Positions 27,576 through 39,664 of a DNA stretch of 64,000 nt are shown piece after piece. Location: NCBI RefSeq assembly GCF_040807025.1, contig NC_090945.1, positions 39,797,088-39,861,087 of the forward strand, given 5' to 3'. The position numbers and the translations under genes are program-made. Under the pieces are notes generated by a model, which worked only from the letters and a program-made list of their open reading frames with translations, had not been told where the DNA came from and searched no databases. This stretch comes from Struthio camelus. Its lineage: Eukaryota > Chordata > Aves > Struthioniformes > Struthionidae. Each line of letters opens with the position of its first letter. Within the stretch, counting starts at the first letter, position 1.

Positions 27576-29918
27576 CTTAAAATAATTTCCATTTACCTCC
27601 ATAATTAAACCCTGAATTGGTACCTGAACTTAGAAGCCCGCGTTTGGTATAACCCTATCAGAGATTCTCCACTGTATTCTTGCTAACCCCTTTCTGGATT
27701 TCCATCCCTCCAAATCTCTTAATCTGTTTTGTTTCCCTTGGTAGCACCCTTTTCTCCGCATTTCTCCAGCTCCAGTTCAAGGAAGCATACTTGCTCAGGA
27801 CAGCACTCAGATTGCATGCCACAAAAATCAAGTCAATTCCAAAGGACCTTTGGAAAGCTTTTCAAGCTAAGCGTATGTTGCTTTGCCAGTCTGTACCTGG
27901 CAATCTATCACTAAAATATACAGAACTGAAGCAGAAACTAGAGTTTCAAAAAGGCTGGGTGACATTATAATTTCAAATTATTTCTATGGATTAAATATGC
28001 AAATTCGATATTGCTACAAGAAGCTGCAATTCAACAAATAACACACTTGAATTGGTATAATGCATGGTTTGGAACCTGCTAAATGTTTGTAAATATGTCT
28101 GTTTTTATAACTGGGAAGGCAATACTCATTGGAACTCCTAGCATTCGATAATATTTTTTAGATTTAAAATAAGGATGAGTCTTTTGTCTGCTGTTTAGAA
28201 CATTTGAAAGTTTGAAAGAGTAGCATATATGCCATGCATCTTCATTTGCCTCATTCTTCAGCGATCTTCTGATTTTCACTAAAAATATTTTGAAAACATT
28301 AAGCCATTTTTTAGTAATGACTTTAGAAATTTGCTGTAAAGAATCTCATGTTTCTAGACCTGACTAAATTAGGTTTCTGCTATAGTCTCTCCCACAGGTT
28401 CCTTTTGTTTTTAAGTACAAGCAGCCGAGCTGAATTGCCACCTGTACGTATTTTCAGCATATTTTTTCCTCAAAGCCACATTTTCACCTCAGTCTCCACA
28501 TCAAACTCCTATCAATGCCAAGGGGAAGCTCCACATATAGAACAAGGGGTGAATACAGCAATTAGCACTGGGTTAGTTTTGTGTGCCTTCTGCCTGCTGC
28601 TGTCATTTGCATATGCTGACTTTTCCTGTGCAAAAAAGTCATCTGAGAAACGCACTGTGCCGTTTTGATTTCTTTCATGTGGAAAAGAGAAAAGCAAAAC
28701 ATATGGAACAGAAAGATTCGAAAGATCAGCAGCTGTGATAACTGCAGCAATTGCACTGGAGACAATAACAAACATCACAGAAATTCAGCATTGTACAGGA
28801 TGCCAAGATTTGCCTCTTGATTTATTTAATTTTCAGTTTTCACAAAAGTGGTATACATTAACTGAACGTTAATGTTAGTCCTTAAGTGCATATTTACCAC
28901 GACTAATTAACCATTTTTCATTTCTCTTAATACCACATGTGCAAGACAGTAAGCATCCCAGTATTCATGAAACATCTCAACTTTACTTTGCTTCATTATT
29001 ATAGTGAAAAAAGAAACCTGTTGTTTTAAATACAATATAAATTCACAGACTTATCCAGCTTTCTCTGCTTTAAATGCAGATCTCCTCCATTTTCCAGAAG
29101 AGTATTAGAAAGCAACTAAATGATACAGTTTAACAGTGAAATTGGTATTGTAATGTATTCTTAGAGGATTCAGTCTCACAAGATGTGCTGATAGGCTTTA
29201 GATCTGAGCTTTACAAATATTAGATTCACAGTCCCTGTATACTCAAGTCCTTTCTAAAATCAGCAGATTGTGAAAATGACAGGCTCTGAAGAACTATAAC
29301 TGCCCAGTGCATCACGTGAAAAGTGACAGGCCAATCAGTGAAATAAAAAATGAAGGTACCAATTTACAGTGCAAATGACCAAACTAGCAATTTAAATTAT
29401 TTTAACAACGTCATGCAGCAGAAACCATCTATAACCATTTAATCAAAAGGAAGGATTGCTAATCTGGTGCCCGCTGGTCCAGCATTGAAGATACCATGGA
29501 AGAGAGCAATTGGGAAAGTCTCTCCTCTTCTTCAGAGCTGCTTTCTTTTTCTTGGGCTCTAAATAAAGCAGTATCAGTAGCTGCATGATGGCTGTGAAAA
29601 CACATCTTCAACCATCTATCCTGGCTGAATAGATCCCTTCAATCAGTTTTTTTTTTCCTCATCAGAAAAATTAAAAGGCCATGTCCTCACTGCTGCAGGA
29701 TAAATCACTTCTCTAATTAGAAGTTCCTCTTCTTAGTTTCCTATGCAGCCTAGCAGATAACTCTTCTAGAATCTCAGATGAGGTCAATTCTGCATTTACC
29801 ATCACATCTGCACACCTACATGCAAAAATTGAGAGTTTAAGAAGTCAAGGTGCATTTCACTTCAAAAGTAAGAAAACATGCAAATTAGTATTTCTGTGAC
29901 AACAGTGGCCGAACTAGT

Positions 29919-30000
29919 AGGGTCTAATCCAATCCCTATTATATTCAGAAAACTGCTATTGACTTCGACAGGAGTTGGCATGAGTGCTTAACTATGCATA
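29919..30000. repeat. Ancient palindromic repeat relic
   Basis: GGTCTAATCCAATCCC followed by ATTGACTTCGACAGGAGTTGG and GAGTGCTTAACTATGCA resembles the widespread sauropsid relics built around TTGACTTCAATGG with flanking GATCCAA or GTGCTTAA arms. The copy is strongly diverged. Confidence 0.45.
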
Positions 30001-31169
30001 AATATGAAAAGCAGTTGTCAGTGATTTTCAGTGTGAAAACTGTACTGCAGGCATTATAAACAGAAGTGGCAGGTGGTAAATATCGAGTCAGAAAGTTCTG
30101 CAGTTGAAATGAAACACTCTGCTTTCTATGAACCAAGTTTTCAAACAATTCTCTGAGGTCTGTAGAGTTCAGGGAAACTTTTAGTACTTCATTATTTCCA
30201 AAACTTGCTGTTCATTAAAGCTATGAACACAATATCAATGACAGAGGAAGTATTTAACCATATGCATTGTCATCAGACACTACAGTCAATGTTTTAGAAT
30301 GCTCTACAATGCTCTGGTATCTTTGGGAAAACAGTAACAACAATGCTGCTTGTACAAACCTGTGTGTCAGTTGTGTAAACAGTTATACATATTCATTTTC
30401 AATTAAATTAATAGATGCATGTCCAAGTCTCAGTAGGATAAGCATCTTTGAAGAAGCTGTAGCATTATTTTTATATCTAAGGAGATGCTTCACAGCTAAC
30501 CCAGAACATGTCTCAAAGGAAAAGTTACTTTATGCTTTAGAAATTTGTAATTTTTAAACAGTTTATTGTTTCATTTATTACAGAAGATGCCATGAATACT
30601 AGCTAAAGATTTCAGTGAAAAACACTGTGAGAAAAAAGTTAGTAGCTTTCAATTTTATTATAGCAGAATAATTGCAATTAATTTTTACTGTGCTTGTTGC
30701 TAGAAAAATGTTTTCTATCTATGAGATAATCAGAAATCAGTTTTGTAAACACTCAAAATTATAAGTCTACTCAAATTACTTGTGTTGCTCAGTTTGAGAA
30801 AACCAGGTATAAGTAGGTATTTGGAAAGAATCAGTAAGCAAAAGTGTTGACAATTCATATTTTAGAACCATAGTGTTTCTCCTTTTGTGGATCCTAATTT
30901 ACATTTCATTGATTATGGACAAAAAGTTGATCTTTTCATTTAATTCCTGCTAACTGTCATGAACACTCTGCATCCTCAGGACAATTTTTAAACCTTGAAA
31001 AGCCAGGAACAGTTCTGAACACTTATATAGTTATTTCCTTGCTTTCCTCTTACAATGCTCATTAATGTATTGTACTTTTGCAGACTGCAAATATAGGAAA
31101 AAGGAAATAATGTATTTAAAATATATTCCTTTATAAGTGTGAAAATAGTTTCCAGACATTTTGGATTGC

Positions 31170-31198
<29 letters not shown>
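31170..31198. repeat. T29 homopolymer
   Basis: There are 29 consecutive T residues. About 110 bp further on, at 31,309-31,322, there are 14 consecutive A residues. The T tract could be the tail of a reverse-oriented retroposed copy, but no parent sequence is recognisable. Homopolymer length is prone to assembly error. Confidence 0.85.
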
Positions 31199-31201
<3 letters not shown>

Positions 31202-31308
31202 TGTCTACTGCAGCAGCCCCTCTGCTTTGATTGCTTCCTTATCTGTGTAGCTGGATCACTTGTGCTGTTACAAGTTATGTCAGTCCAGTATCAGAAGTAG
31301 GAATTCTC

Positions 31309-31322
31309 AAAAAAAAAAAAAA
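31309..31322. repeat. A14 homopolymer
   Basis: Fourteen A residues followed by GAAAGAAAA. Together with the T29 tract upstream it brackets about 110 bp of unique sequence. Confidence 0.8.
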
Positions 31323-34300
31323 GAAAGAAAATCAGCTGAAACCATGTGTTGTGGATGCCCACAAGGGGTTTTCTGTAGTGTTTATGAGGTATCTTTAGCC
31401 CTGCTTCAGCAATAGCAAAAATGTCCACAAACAGGCAACTCGAAGAGCTCCCACGGTGTAAGGAAGCTGGGGTTTCCAGGAGCCTTTTCTACTCTAAGCT
31501 GCTTAGCTGTATGGAGCTAGCCAGGCTCCGCAGGGGTGAGGGTGAGAGGATGTGCCACAGCCAAGGGTTGCTGTTTTCCCCCGAGAGAGTGAGGGGGGAA
31601 GTGGAGAGTCAGGTGCTATGAGACTGCCCGCTGGGCTCGCTATGGACTGTTTTCACAGCTAGGCTTTGACTCACAGGAAGAGAGCATTTTTCCCACGCTA
31701 TCCTCTCAGCATTCCTCCCTGTTATGTGGTCCTAGCACAGGAAAAAATATTTACCCTATGAAAGTACATGTGATACTTAATATGACAAATATATATTTTA
31801 TAAGTAAGATTTGAGAATCAGTCCTTCCTTTAACCACATGACAAGACATGGCTGCAGTAACTAGAGTTCCCCTGTACCTTTAATCAAATCCAGAGATGTG
31901 GCTGCAATATAACTTTCACATCTGGAGTCTGGGCCTCTCTCGGCTATATTTGGATCAGGGCTTTACTTCAGCCAATTGCAGGGAAATGAGTCAGTCACAA
32001 AATCAGTATCAGAAATACAGTTATACTTTAAAACTTTCTTTTTTGTCTGTCTTCAAGAATGGTTTCGGAATCAAGGTACAGAGCCTGGTGTTCTTACACA
32101 AATGTTAATATATTCAAGCAGCAGAAATGTATGTCTCATGATGACCTTAAGATTAGATACACTAGCAATTTTAACATTTACTTACATATTCCATGAAAAT
32201 TATTTTCTGCTGACTGCAATAGGGACCTGATTCCACAGGGGAAAGAGGAGATAACTCATTTTCTTCTCAGAAAACCAATCAACTTATTTTCTTATCTCTT
32301 GGCTTGCTGTCTAGTGCTAGCTATCTAGTTTTGCAGCAACACAGATCAGAATCCATTAGAGGTGTAGCACAGACAAAAACGGTTGATTGTGTTTTCTCTG
32401 TATTTAAAACAGATGTCATAAAGAAAAAAGGGCAGAAAGGCGAGGAAAATCCTCGTTAGATGGGGAGAAAATCTTGTAAGCGAGGTCTAGATTTTTAGCT
32501 TGTGCTAATCAGTCATACAGGACAGTCATTGGGAAGAGTTAAAACGCTGAATTTGCATTGAATAAAATGTTTGCACTGTTACACTAATTGATTACTATGA
32601 GTTATATTATTGTATCATAGCTTGTATACCTTTCACTTAGCTTCGTAATTACTACAGTTCCACTAGATAGTTTAGTAAGTCCTGTGGTGCCTCAGTGCTG
32701 TGCTGTGTTAGTGGTATTCCCTTCCTATCAAAAGTGTGCTGTGATTTATAGAAAAGTTTTGCGTATACTTCACTTAGAAATAGCCCAAACAGTGCTACAT
32801 TTGGCAGTAAGGACATTGGAACTGGGCTTGCACAGCATACAGTGGCAATTAGTGCTTTGGAGTTAAAAACCAGTAAGACTGTATTTCATAACAATAGCAA
32901 GACCCTCTAAAAGGGTCTAGGGTAGAGACAGATCACAACTAGGGACAACTTCTCAGAAGGAAAGGTTCAAGTTTGGGTTAATGCCTGACTAAATACATAC
33001 TTTTATAGAGATAGAGTCAAACCTGAGATTGCTGAATCTAGCCATTTCTTGGGTATCAGTAAATTGTTGTGAAATCCACTGTCAAATAGCATGTCTCTTC
33101 TCACCTGATCTACAGAAGATAACAACTTTGTTATCAGTTGCTGCCTTTGCTAAAGTAGCAAAAATCAGTGCAGTGAAAGAGCCTATAGTTATGCTGAAAA
33201 AAACAGCACTATCCATCATGAAAGTAAAGCCTGTGCAGTAATACCTACAAAAGAGCAGTAATGAACTGGGATTGAATGGTCACCTACGTTTGGGAATTCC
33301 TAGAGCTCAAGTCCTTGATTTTGCAACTTTCTTCTTACAGAATTGTATTCTCTATCTAATTTGGTCTGATGAATATGTTAATTACATTTGTGTTGCCACT
33401 GCAGAATTAGAAACTCCATCCCTATTGTGCAGTTTACCTAATATGCACATGACATGCATGATACATTTTTAAAATTATTCCTGGGTAATAACAAAGTTGT
33501 CCTCAGGTAGTATAGTGAATGTTTTTGCTCTTTTAAAGGCAGGACCAAATTACTGGCAACAGGTAGACTTCAGTGGATGGGTTAATCTCTTCCTTGAGAG
33601 ATGCAGGAAAACATCTCACTCCTGTACACAAGGCCACATCTCCAAAATGTCCTCTACCTAGTTCAATAATTGGCAGTTTTATATGTGATATGATGCGCTG
33701 GCACTTAGAAATTTGTAAACAGATTTGACAACCTCCTCCAGTTATTTACATCTTGTGCTCTCCAAAGCATCAACCCCCAAACAAATTAACATTTTGAAAG
33801 TGAGTGTACTCTCAATGTGTTCAGGTTAACAATGAAGCAGCTGAAGAACATTAACTTACTTATTTCACATGATTTAACAACACTAGTAAATGCTTACTCT
33901 GACTTCTTAAAGTATGAACCTATAGTCTGATGTGAGCTGAGCAATTTTCTCTATTTTAGATGCCTCCTTAATATCGCACATATGTTCAGATCATTGATGC
34001 TTTGATTCTGGTGCTTCTGCTTGAAGCAGAAAAAAGAAAGTGCAGACATTACACTTCAGGTTAATAATACAAATGATAGGATTTAGTTATTTTCCCTGAA
34101 TTTGTTTGCTGACAGGCACAAGTGTTGAATCTGCAATGAGCTATTACTGATAGGGTGATGGGTACCCTGATGGCTAGAAGGAGTTGTCTGATTGATTGTG
34201 TTTTTGCCTGTGCATAAAGTAACAGTTCCTGCCTAGCTCTGCACAGAGGCCTGTTGGCCTACTTGCAAGGGGAAATGGTTCCTGAACACCACAGAGGTTG

Positions 34301-35174
34301 GAGCTCAGTGGGAATTTGAAGCCTCCGTCTTACATAAAGGCAAGATAGAAGTCAGCGGTTACTTCTGCTGAAGCAATGGCTCCCAGACCATGCTGAGCTC
34401 CTGCAGGCACTGCATACTCTCTGGTGCTGCAGAAAGGTAGATTCAATCAGAGATATATTGCCAGTGTGGCAAAACAAACTCAAAAACTTTTTTTTTTTAA
34501 ATTGTTGTTCAACATGCAGCAGTTTATCTAACAAAGTAGTAGTTGGGTACAGTTCAAAATAAAAAAGTGACAATACAGCATACTATCATACTCTGTTCCA
34601 TTTTGAACAAAGGACTCATCTTGTAATAAGAAAAAAAATTAATATGGCTTCTAATTTTTGTTCCACTTCTGTGAGTTAATATTATAAAACAACTTTAGCT
34701 ACTGTTAGCAAGTGGCATTGCTTAGATCTTATAAACAGATGTTTTAATATTAGGTGGTTTTACTGTATGATTGATTCACTGCGTTGTATTTCATGTTATA
34801 ATCAAGGAAATGTTTTAGTAGAGGAAAATATTCAGAAGCAACTAATACAAATAAGCATACAGGAAGGCATTTTGCTGGGAGACAAGTTTAGATATAAGTA
34901 TATGACGAAATGTTTGCACAAAGCATTTTGAGCACTGTTAAGTAATTTACTGTACTGTATGACTATACTATGTAGGTCATCTATCTTAGGTTTTTTGTGT
35001 GGCACTGTGCCATGTTGGATTCAGCCAGACATTGGTTGCTTGTAGTTTGATCTTAGAGTAGATTACTTAATTTTAATTATCAATTTGCTTCCAAAATATA
35101 AATATGACAGCAATTAATATGGCAGAGACAGAGAATTCACATTAAACCTTGCTGCTCCCCTGAATGAATTCTCT

Positions 35175-36010
35175 CACAGAATCACAGAATAGGAGGGGCT
35201 GGGAAGGACCTCTGGAAATCACCTGGTCCAACCCCCTACTTCTAGCAGGATCAGCTAGAACAAGTTACCCAGGACCACGTCCAGTCAGGTTTGAGTATCT
35301 CTACAGAGGGAGACTCCACAGATTCTCTGGGCAGCCTCTTCTAGTGTTTGAGCACCCTTGCTGTAAAAAAGCATTTTCTTGTGTTCAGATGGAATTTCCT
35401 GTGTTTCAGTTGCCATTTCCTCTTGTCCTGTCCCTGGGCACCACAGAGGAGAGTCTGGCTTTGTCTTCTTGACACCCTTCCACCAGATATTTATACACAT
35501 TGATGAGATTCCCCCTCAGTCTTCTCTTCTCCAGGCTAAACAGTCCCAGCTCTCTCAGCCTCTCTTTGTAAGACAGATGCTCCAGTCTCTTAATCATCTT
35601 CATGGTCCTTTGCTGGACTTGCTCCAGTCTGTCCATGACTGTCTTGTACTGGGGAGCCCAGCACTGGACCCAGCATTCCAGATGTGGCTTCACCAGCACT
35701 GAGTTGAGGGGAACCTGCTGGCCTGCTTGACCAGCTTGACCTGCTGGCAATGCTCTGCCTAATGCAGCCCAGCAGGCAGTTGGCCTTCTAAGCTGCAAGG
35801 GCACAACTGGTGGCTCATGGTCAACTTGTTGGCCACTAGGACCCCCAGGTCTTTCTCTGCAAAGGGACTCTCCAGCCTGTTGGCCCCTGGCCTGTACCAG
35901 TGCAGGGGGCTGTTCTTCCCTAGGTGCAGGACTTTGCATTTTCCTTGTTGAACTTCAACAGATTCCTGCTGGCCCATTTCTCCTGCCTGTCAAAGTCTCC
36001 CTGAACAGTC
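35175..36010 (-). mobile_element. CR1 LINE, 5'-truncated, relatively young, antisense to GUCY1A1
   Basis: The 3' terminus lies at about 35,175 as TCACAGAATCACAGAAT, the reverse complement of the two CR1 terminal octamers. Reading leftward on the minus strand, the frame at 35,939-35,406 encodes the C-terminal part of the CR1 reverse-transcriptase ORF, including LVKPHLECWVQCWAPQYK and [18 protein letters not shown], ending with RDRTRGNGN. Upstream of this, the conserved NSPLHWYRPGANRL and FAEKDLGVLVANKL motifs are in a different frame (35,977-35,759), so at least one frameshift separates them. It is 5'-truncated near 36,010 and lacks the endonuclease and most of the polymerase, so it cannot move by itself. 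It sits in the presumed first intron of GUCY1A1. Confidence 0.96.
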
Positions 36011-37603
36011 TGGAGAAAATGTATGCACAGAAACTTTTTCCAAGTTTCCTCATGTGTCTCTTTTTTTCGTTATGGTCAGAAAATTTCTTTAAATGTTCTG
36101 AACAATGGGAGGGATGGGGTTCATCATTCTTGAAACACATGTAGAACTGTGTGATTTAACCTGTGATGAATCCCATATCTCATCTTTCCCATGCCTTTTT
36201 AAGGACCACTCTACTGCTGAAAATCCTTCTGTAAATTCTGAAATGGTGATTCACTGTTTTTCTCCTGACAGACCTTTAAACATCACTCATTAGTGTATGA
36301 GTGAGGTAAGTCTTTCTGTAATACAAGAGACATTTTTCTGAATTTTAGTTATATCAAGTGCAAGATGCATTTAAGATAACAAATGCGGAATTAATGTTTT
36401 AATTAAGGAGGAGTTAGCATGTTTTTTCACTATTTGAATCCTTTGAAGTGTCAAGGAATTAGGCTTTCTACTTTGCTTTCCTGAAGATTTGATCTAGGGT
36501 GTCTTGTCATTGCAGAGGCCAGTTTATCCCAGAACTGGTATATATGATGTCAAAGGACCATCCCTTGGTCCTCTTGGAAAAACAAGAACTTCAGGATAGT
36601 TACAAAATAGTTCTGCAGGGAACCTCCATTAGGAACTGTGTCGATATTATTTGGAATTTAAAGATTTGTACTGTAATAATACTATTTTGGCACAACTTCA
36701 TGGTTCTCACTGCACTTTCTTGCAAGTCAGTGATGATTTGGTCATAAACAGCAGCTAGCAGGAGCCCAAGGTCACATTCAGAGCGAGGGCACAGATTCCA
36801 GTCCCCATCAGGAGAGGAGGAGGACAAGAGCACTGCAGCATGGGAGGCTGGCTGCCTACACTCCAACAAGAAGCTGCAGCCACAGTAGCTGCATGTCCGG
36901 CAGCTCTGCTGATTCAGGGACCTTCATGCCATTTTCCCCCAGAGAAGTTCTGGCCCATGGCCACCCTCTGGGACCTCTGCTTCCAGCCTAGCAGCTTCTG
37001 GAGGCTGCAGGCTTTCCAGGTGTATAATGATGCCATCTTTGCCATCGCTGAGATGATTCTACCTGTAAGACATTCTTCCAATGACATGAAATATAATTTA
37101 ATTAAAATACAATACAGTAGTGTGGGAGTGAATCCCAAAATAATTCCAGATTACTGTTCTGTCTTCTCAAAACAGAGAAATAGTTCCACTTGTGGGAAAA
37201 GAATCTCATGGGTATTGCTTAAGGTTAGTCACTACCTTTGTTCTTATGCAAATGCCCTAAATATTTGCTGGTATCTAATTTAACCTTTATTAACTCAGTC
37301 TTTCATTTTTCACTGACAGATAACATAACAGAACAGCATGCAAATGCATTATTTCATGCACTGGGAGATACTTTAAATGTCTTATTATCTTACCATACTT
37401 AAACATTTTTTCTCAAAAACATATTTCAGAAAGTTTTCTTTTCCCCCTGAAATTCGAGTATACGTAATTAAAAAAAAGTTTCAGTGGTGGTATTTGATAA
37501 ATTAAAGCTTTATCTTGAAATTTAAGGCTGCATTTCAGCAAAGCGTACAAGTATAAAAATAAGATTCATCAAAGCCATAACTTTTTATTCCTCGACAACG
37601 GTT

Positions 37604-37645
37604 CATGTACATATATATACTATTTATTATTATTATTAACAATTT
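37604..37645. repeat. AT-rich simple repeat (TAT/TTA units)
   Basis: ACATATATATAC is followed by TATTTATTATTATTATTAAC, a short compound microsatellite. Confidence 0.75.
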
Positions 37646-39012
37646 ATTTCAGTACACAGAGCAATCCAAATAACCAAAGAAAAGGTGGATCTTTGGGTTT
37701 TTGTGTTTTTCTTTTTTTACTGAAGTAATTTGAGCTTATGTAATGACTTCTGAAGGAAAATACTTCTATATAGACATAACTATTTATACTATAAGAAAAG
37801 CAATGTATATATTAATATATACATATTGAGTGTGGTTCTTGCTTGAAAATTTTCACTGCCTCATTTGCTACGCATACAGCAATAAAAAATAAGGCATTAC
37901 TGATATCCATGCAGGAGAAACAAATGAATGTTTTCTGTATAAAAACTAAAATCAGAAATACAGAATATTATTTAAACATTCCTCACCACTTGTCATTAGC
38001 ATTGTGTTACTCATTCTTAAAATAAGACTTTAATACTTTTGAAAGTATATATGGCTTGGCAACATCAGTATTATGGCATATTTTACAAGGGCCTTTTCTG
38101 CCAAACATTTTTTTCAGCAGCAGGTCCAGCCATAGTGGTTTCTGCTTGTTTCTCCTCTTATCCCTGCCTCCTGCGCTGGCTCTGCAGCGCTCCTCTGCTG
38201 TGCCATTAGAGATGCTTGGAAAATAGCAGTTGGATCATCTGTATCAGGATATTGTTTATTTTAAACCCTGGTCCAGTGGCTGTGTGACCCTAGAAGCCCT
38301 TTGGGTGTCTCAGGCGCAGGAATAAGTGGTGTGGTGCATAGGCAGGTTAAAGCCACAGTGCCTCTGAAAGAAATCCTTGTTGTACTGTATCTCCAGAAAG
38401 ACAGATAGAACATTTCAGCTGCAGACCCATCAAGGGCCCTCAAAGATTACCTTGTTATAGCATTATAGAAGGATGAAGGGATCTGATTCAATGAGACAGT
38501 CAACAGAAAATAAAATCTTCAAGTGAAGAGCCTTTTCAGATTAAGTCTTACTGAAATAAATGTAACAAACAGGGATCAATTATTAAAATGCAAAGTTCAA
38601 CCGTGTTGTCAGTGTGCTGTCTGAAAGATATTATCTGTAAAGCATAACATCCTTTGGTATTTCCAAGCAACTGCTCCATGTGGTCAAATTCCTCAGTTAG
38701 CGGCTTTTATGAGGGGTGCTAACTGCTGGTCTTGGATGGTCTGCTGTTCCAGAAGTGCAAGTACTAACTTTAATCATACATTCTCTATTATAGAAAGTAT
38801 ACCTCAGGCATCAAGTAATCAGAGATCTAAGTGTCCGTAACAAACCAATTTCATTGTGCCATATCAGGTAGTTTAATAGGTGCTTATGAAGAATCAAAAC
38901 ATTTTCTGGCTAGAATTACCAGTCTGCTCTCTACTTTTTCAAAAACCTCATTCATCAATGTGATCAAAGATATAATCAGATAAAACAGCTCCTCTGCCTT
39001 AAATCATTAGAG

Positions 39013-39135
39013 CCTCAATTCAACCAAGCACTTAACCATGCACACAACTTTAATTATTTGAATCACTGAAGTCAATAGGCATTATTACATGCTTAAAATG
39101 CTACATGACCTTAAGTGCTTTCCTGAGTAAGGTCC
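39013..39135. repeat. Ancient palindromic repeat relic in intron 1
   Basis: The left arm (AACCAAGCACTTAACCATG) and right arm (CATGACCTTAAGTGCTTTC) are roughly reverse complementary around a centre GAAGTCAATAGGC. This is the usual form of an old sauropsid palindromic relic. The copy is eroded but the symmetry is visible. It ends about 120 bp before the exon 2 acceptor. Confidence 0.6.
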
Positions 39136-39252
39136 TAGAAGAGCCGTTATTTTAATGCAGGTATGGTAAAACTGGCACATCACAGGAACTTAAAAGAGTA
39201 AATAAATTTTTTTTTCATTCTTTAATTTTTTTCTTTCCTCTTTGTTTTGTAG

Positions 39253-39415
39253 GGGCACAAATTTGTTTCTGCAGTGATCTATAACTACCAATAATCTTGA
39301 ACAGTGGTTGCCTTATCTACTCTTCTGGTTTCTTCCGCTCTTGTTAGTAAACAGAAAAGAAATATTTAACACAAAGCCAACTACTCTTAATCTCAGCAGA
39401 GAGACTTCATACAGT
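39253..39415 (+). other. GUCY1A1: 5'UTR part of GUCY1A1 exon 2
   Basis: An excellent pyrimidine tract ending TTTTGTAG sets the acceptor at 39,252. A second, weaker CAG at 39,274 could shorten the exon by 22 nt. The 163-nt leader contains no ATG of its own, so the only upstream ATG in the predicted mRNA comes from exon 1. Confidence 0.75.
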
Positions 39416-39664
39416 ATGTTCTGTACAAAACTGAAAGACTTGAAGATCACAGGGGAATGTCCTTTCTCCTTACTGACTCAAAGTCACATTACTGATGAAC
39501 ATGAGAAGGACTGCACAGAAAATAGCTCCAAAGCAGCTTTGCCCATCTGCAAAGAAGTCCATGAAAAAGATGCTCACGGAAACCTTCCACAAAGGAAAAC
39601 GAGCAGAAGTAGAGTGTATCTGCACACATTAACGGAAAGCATCTGCAAATTAATCTTTCCTGAG
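39416..39664 (+). CDS. GUCY1A1: GUCY1A1 exon 2, coding part (residues 1-83)
   Basis: Starts at ATG 39,416 in context ACAGTATGT (A at -3, T at +4: adequate, not strong). Encodes the divergent N-terminus, two residues shorter than I recall for mammals, then the conserved [13 protein letters not shown] and ICKLIFPE. Donor GAG|GTAAAC, phase 0. Confidence 0.95.

Larger units (their letters stand above)
16846..39252 (+). other. GUCY1A1: Presumed GUCY1A1 intron 1 (22.4 kb)
   Basis: Runs from a GTGAGTG donor to a long pyrimidine tract ending TTTTGTAG. It contains simple repeats, MIR-like remnants, palindromic relics and a young CR1, listed separately. Possible extra noncoding exons cannot be confirmed; the best acceptor-like site is the pyrimidine tract ending CATCAG at 27,120. 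A GC-richer patch at 36,750-37,064 has a 147-codon open frame, discussed in findings. No independent protein gene is recognisable. Confidence 0.55.

Noticed and set aside
35164..35939. Frames of 102-177 codons at 35.2-35.9 kb as possible genes
   Set aside because: They are the coding remnant of a CR1 LINE and its antisense shadow.
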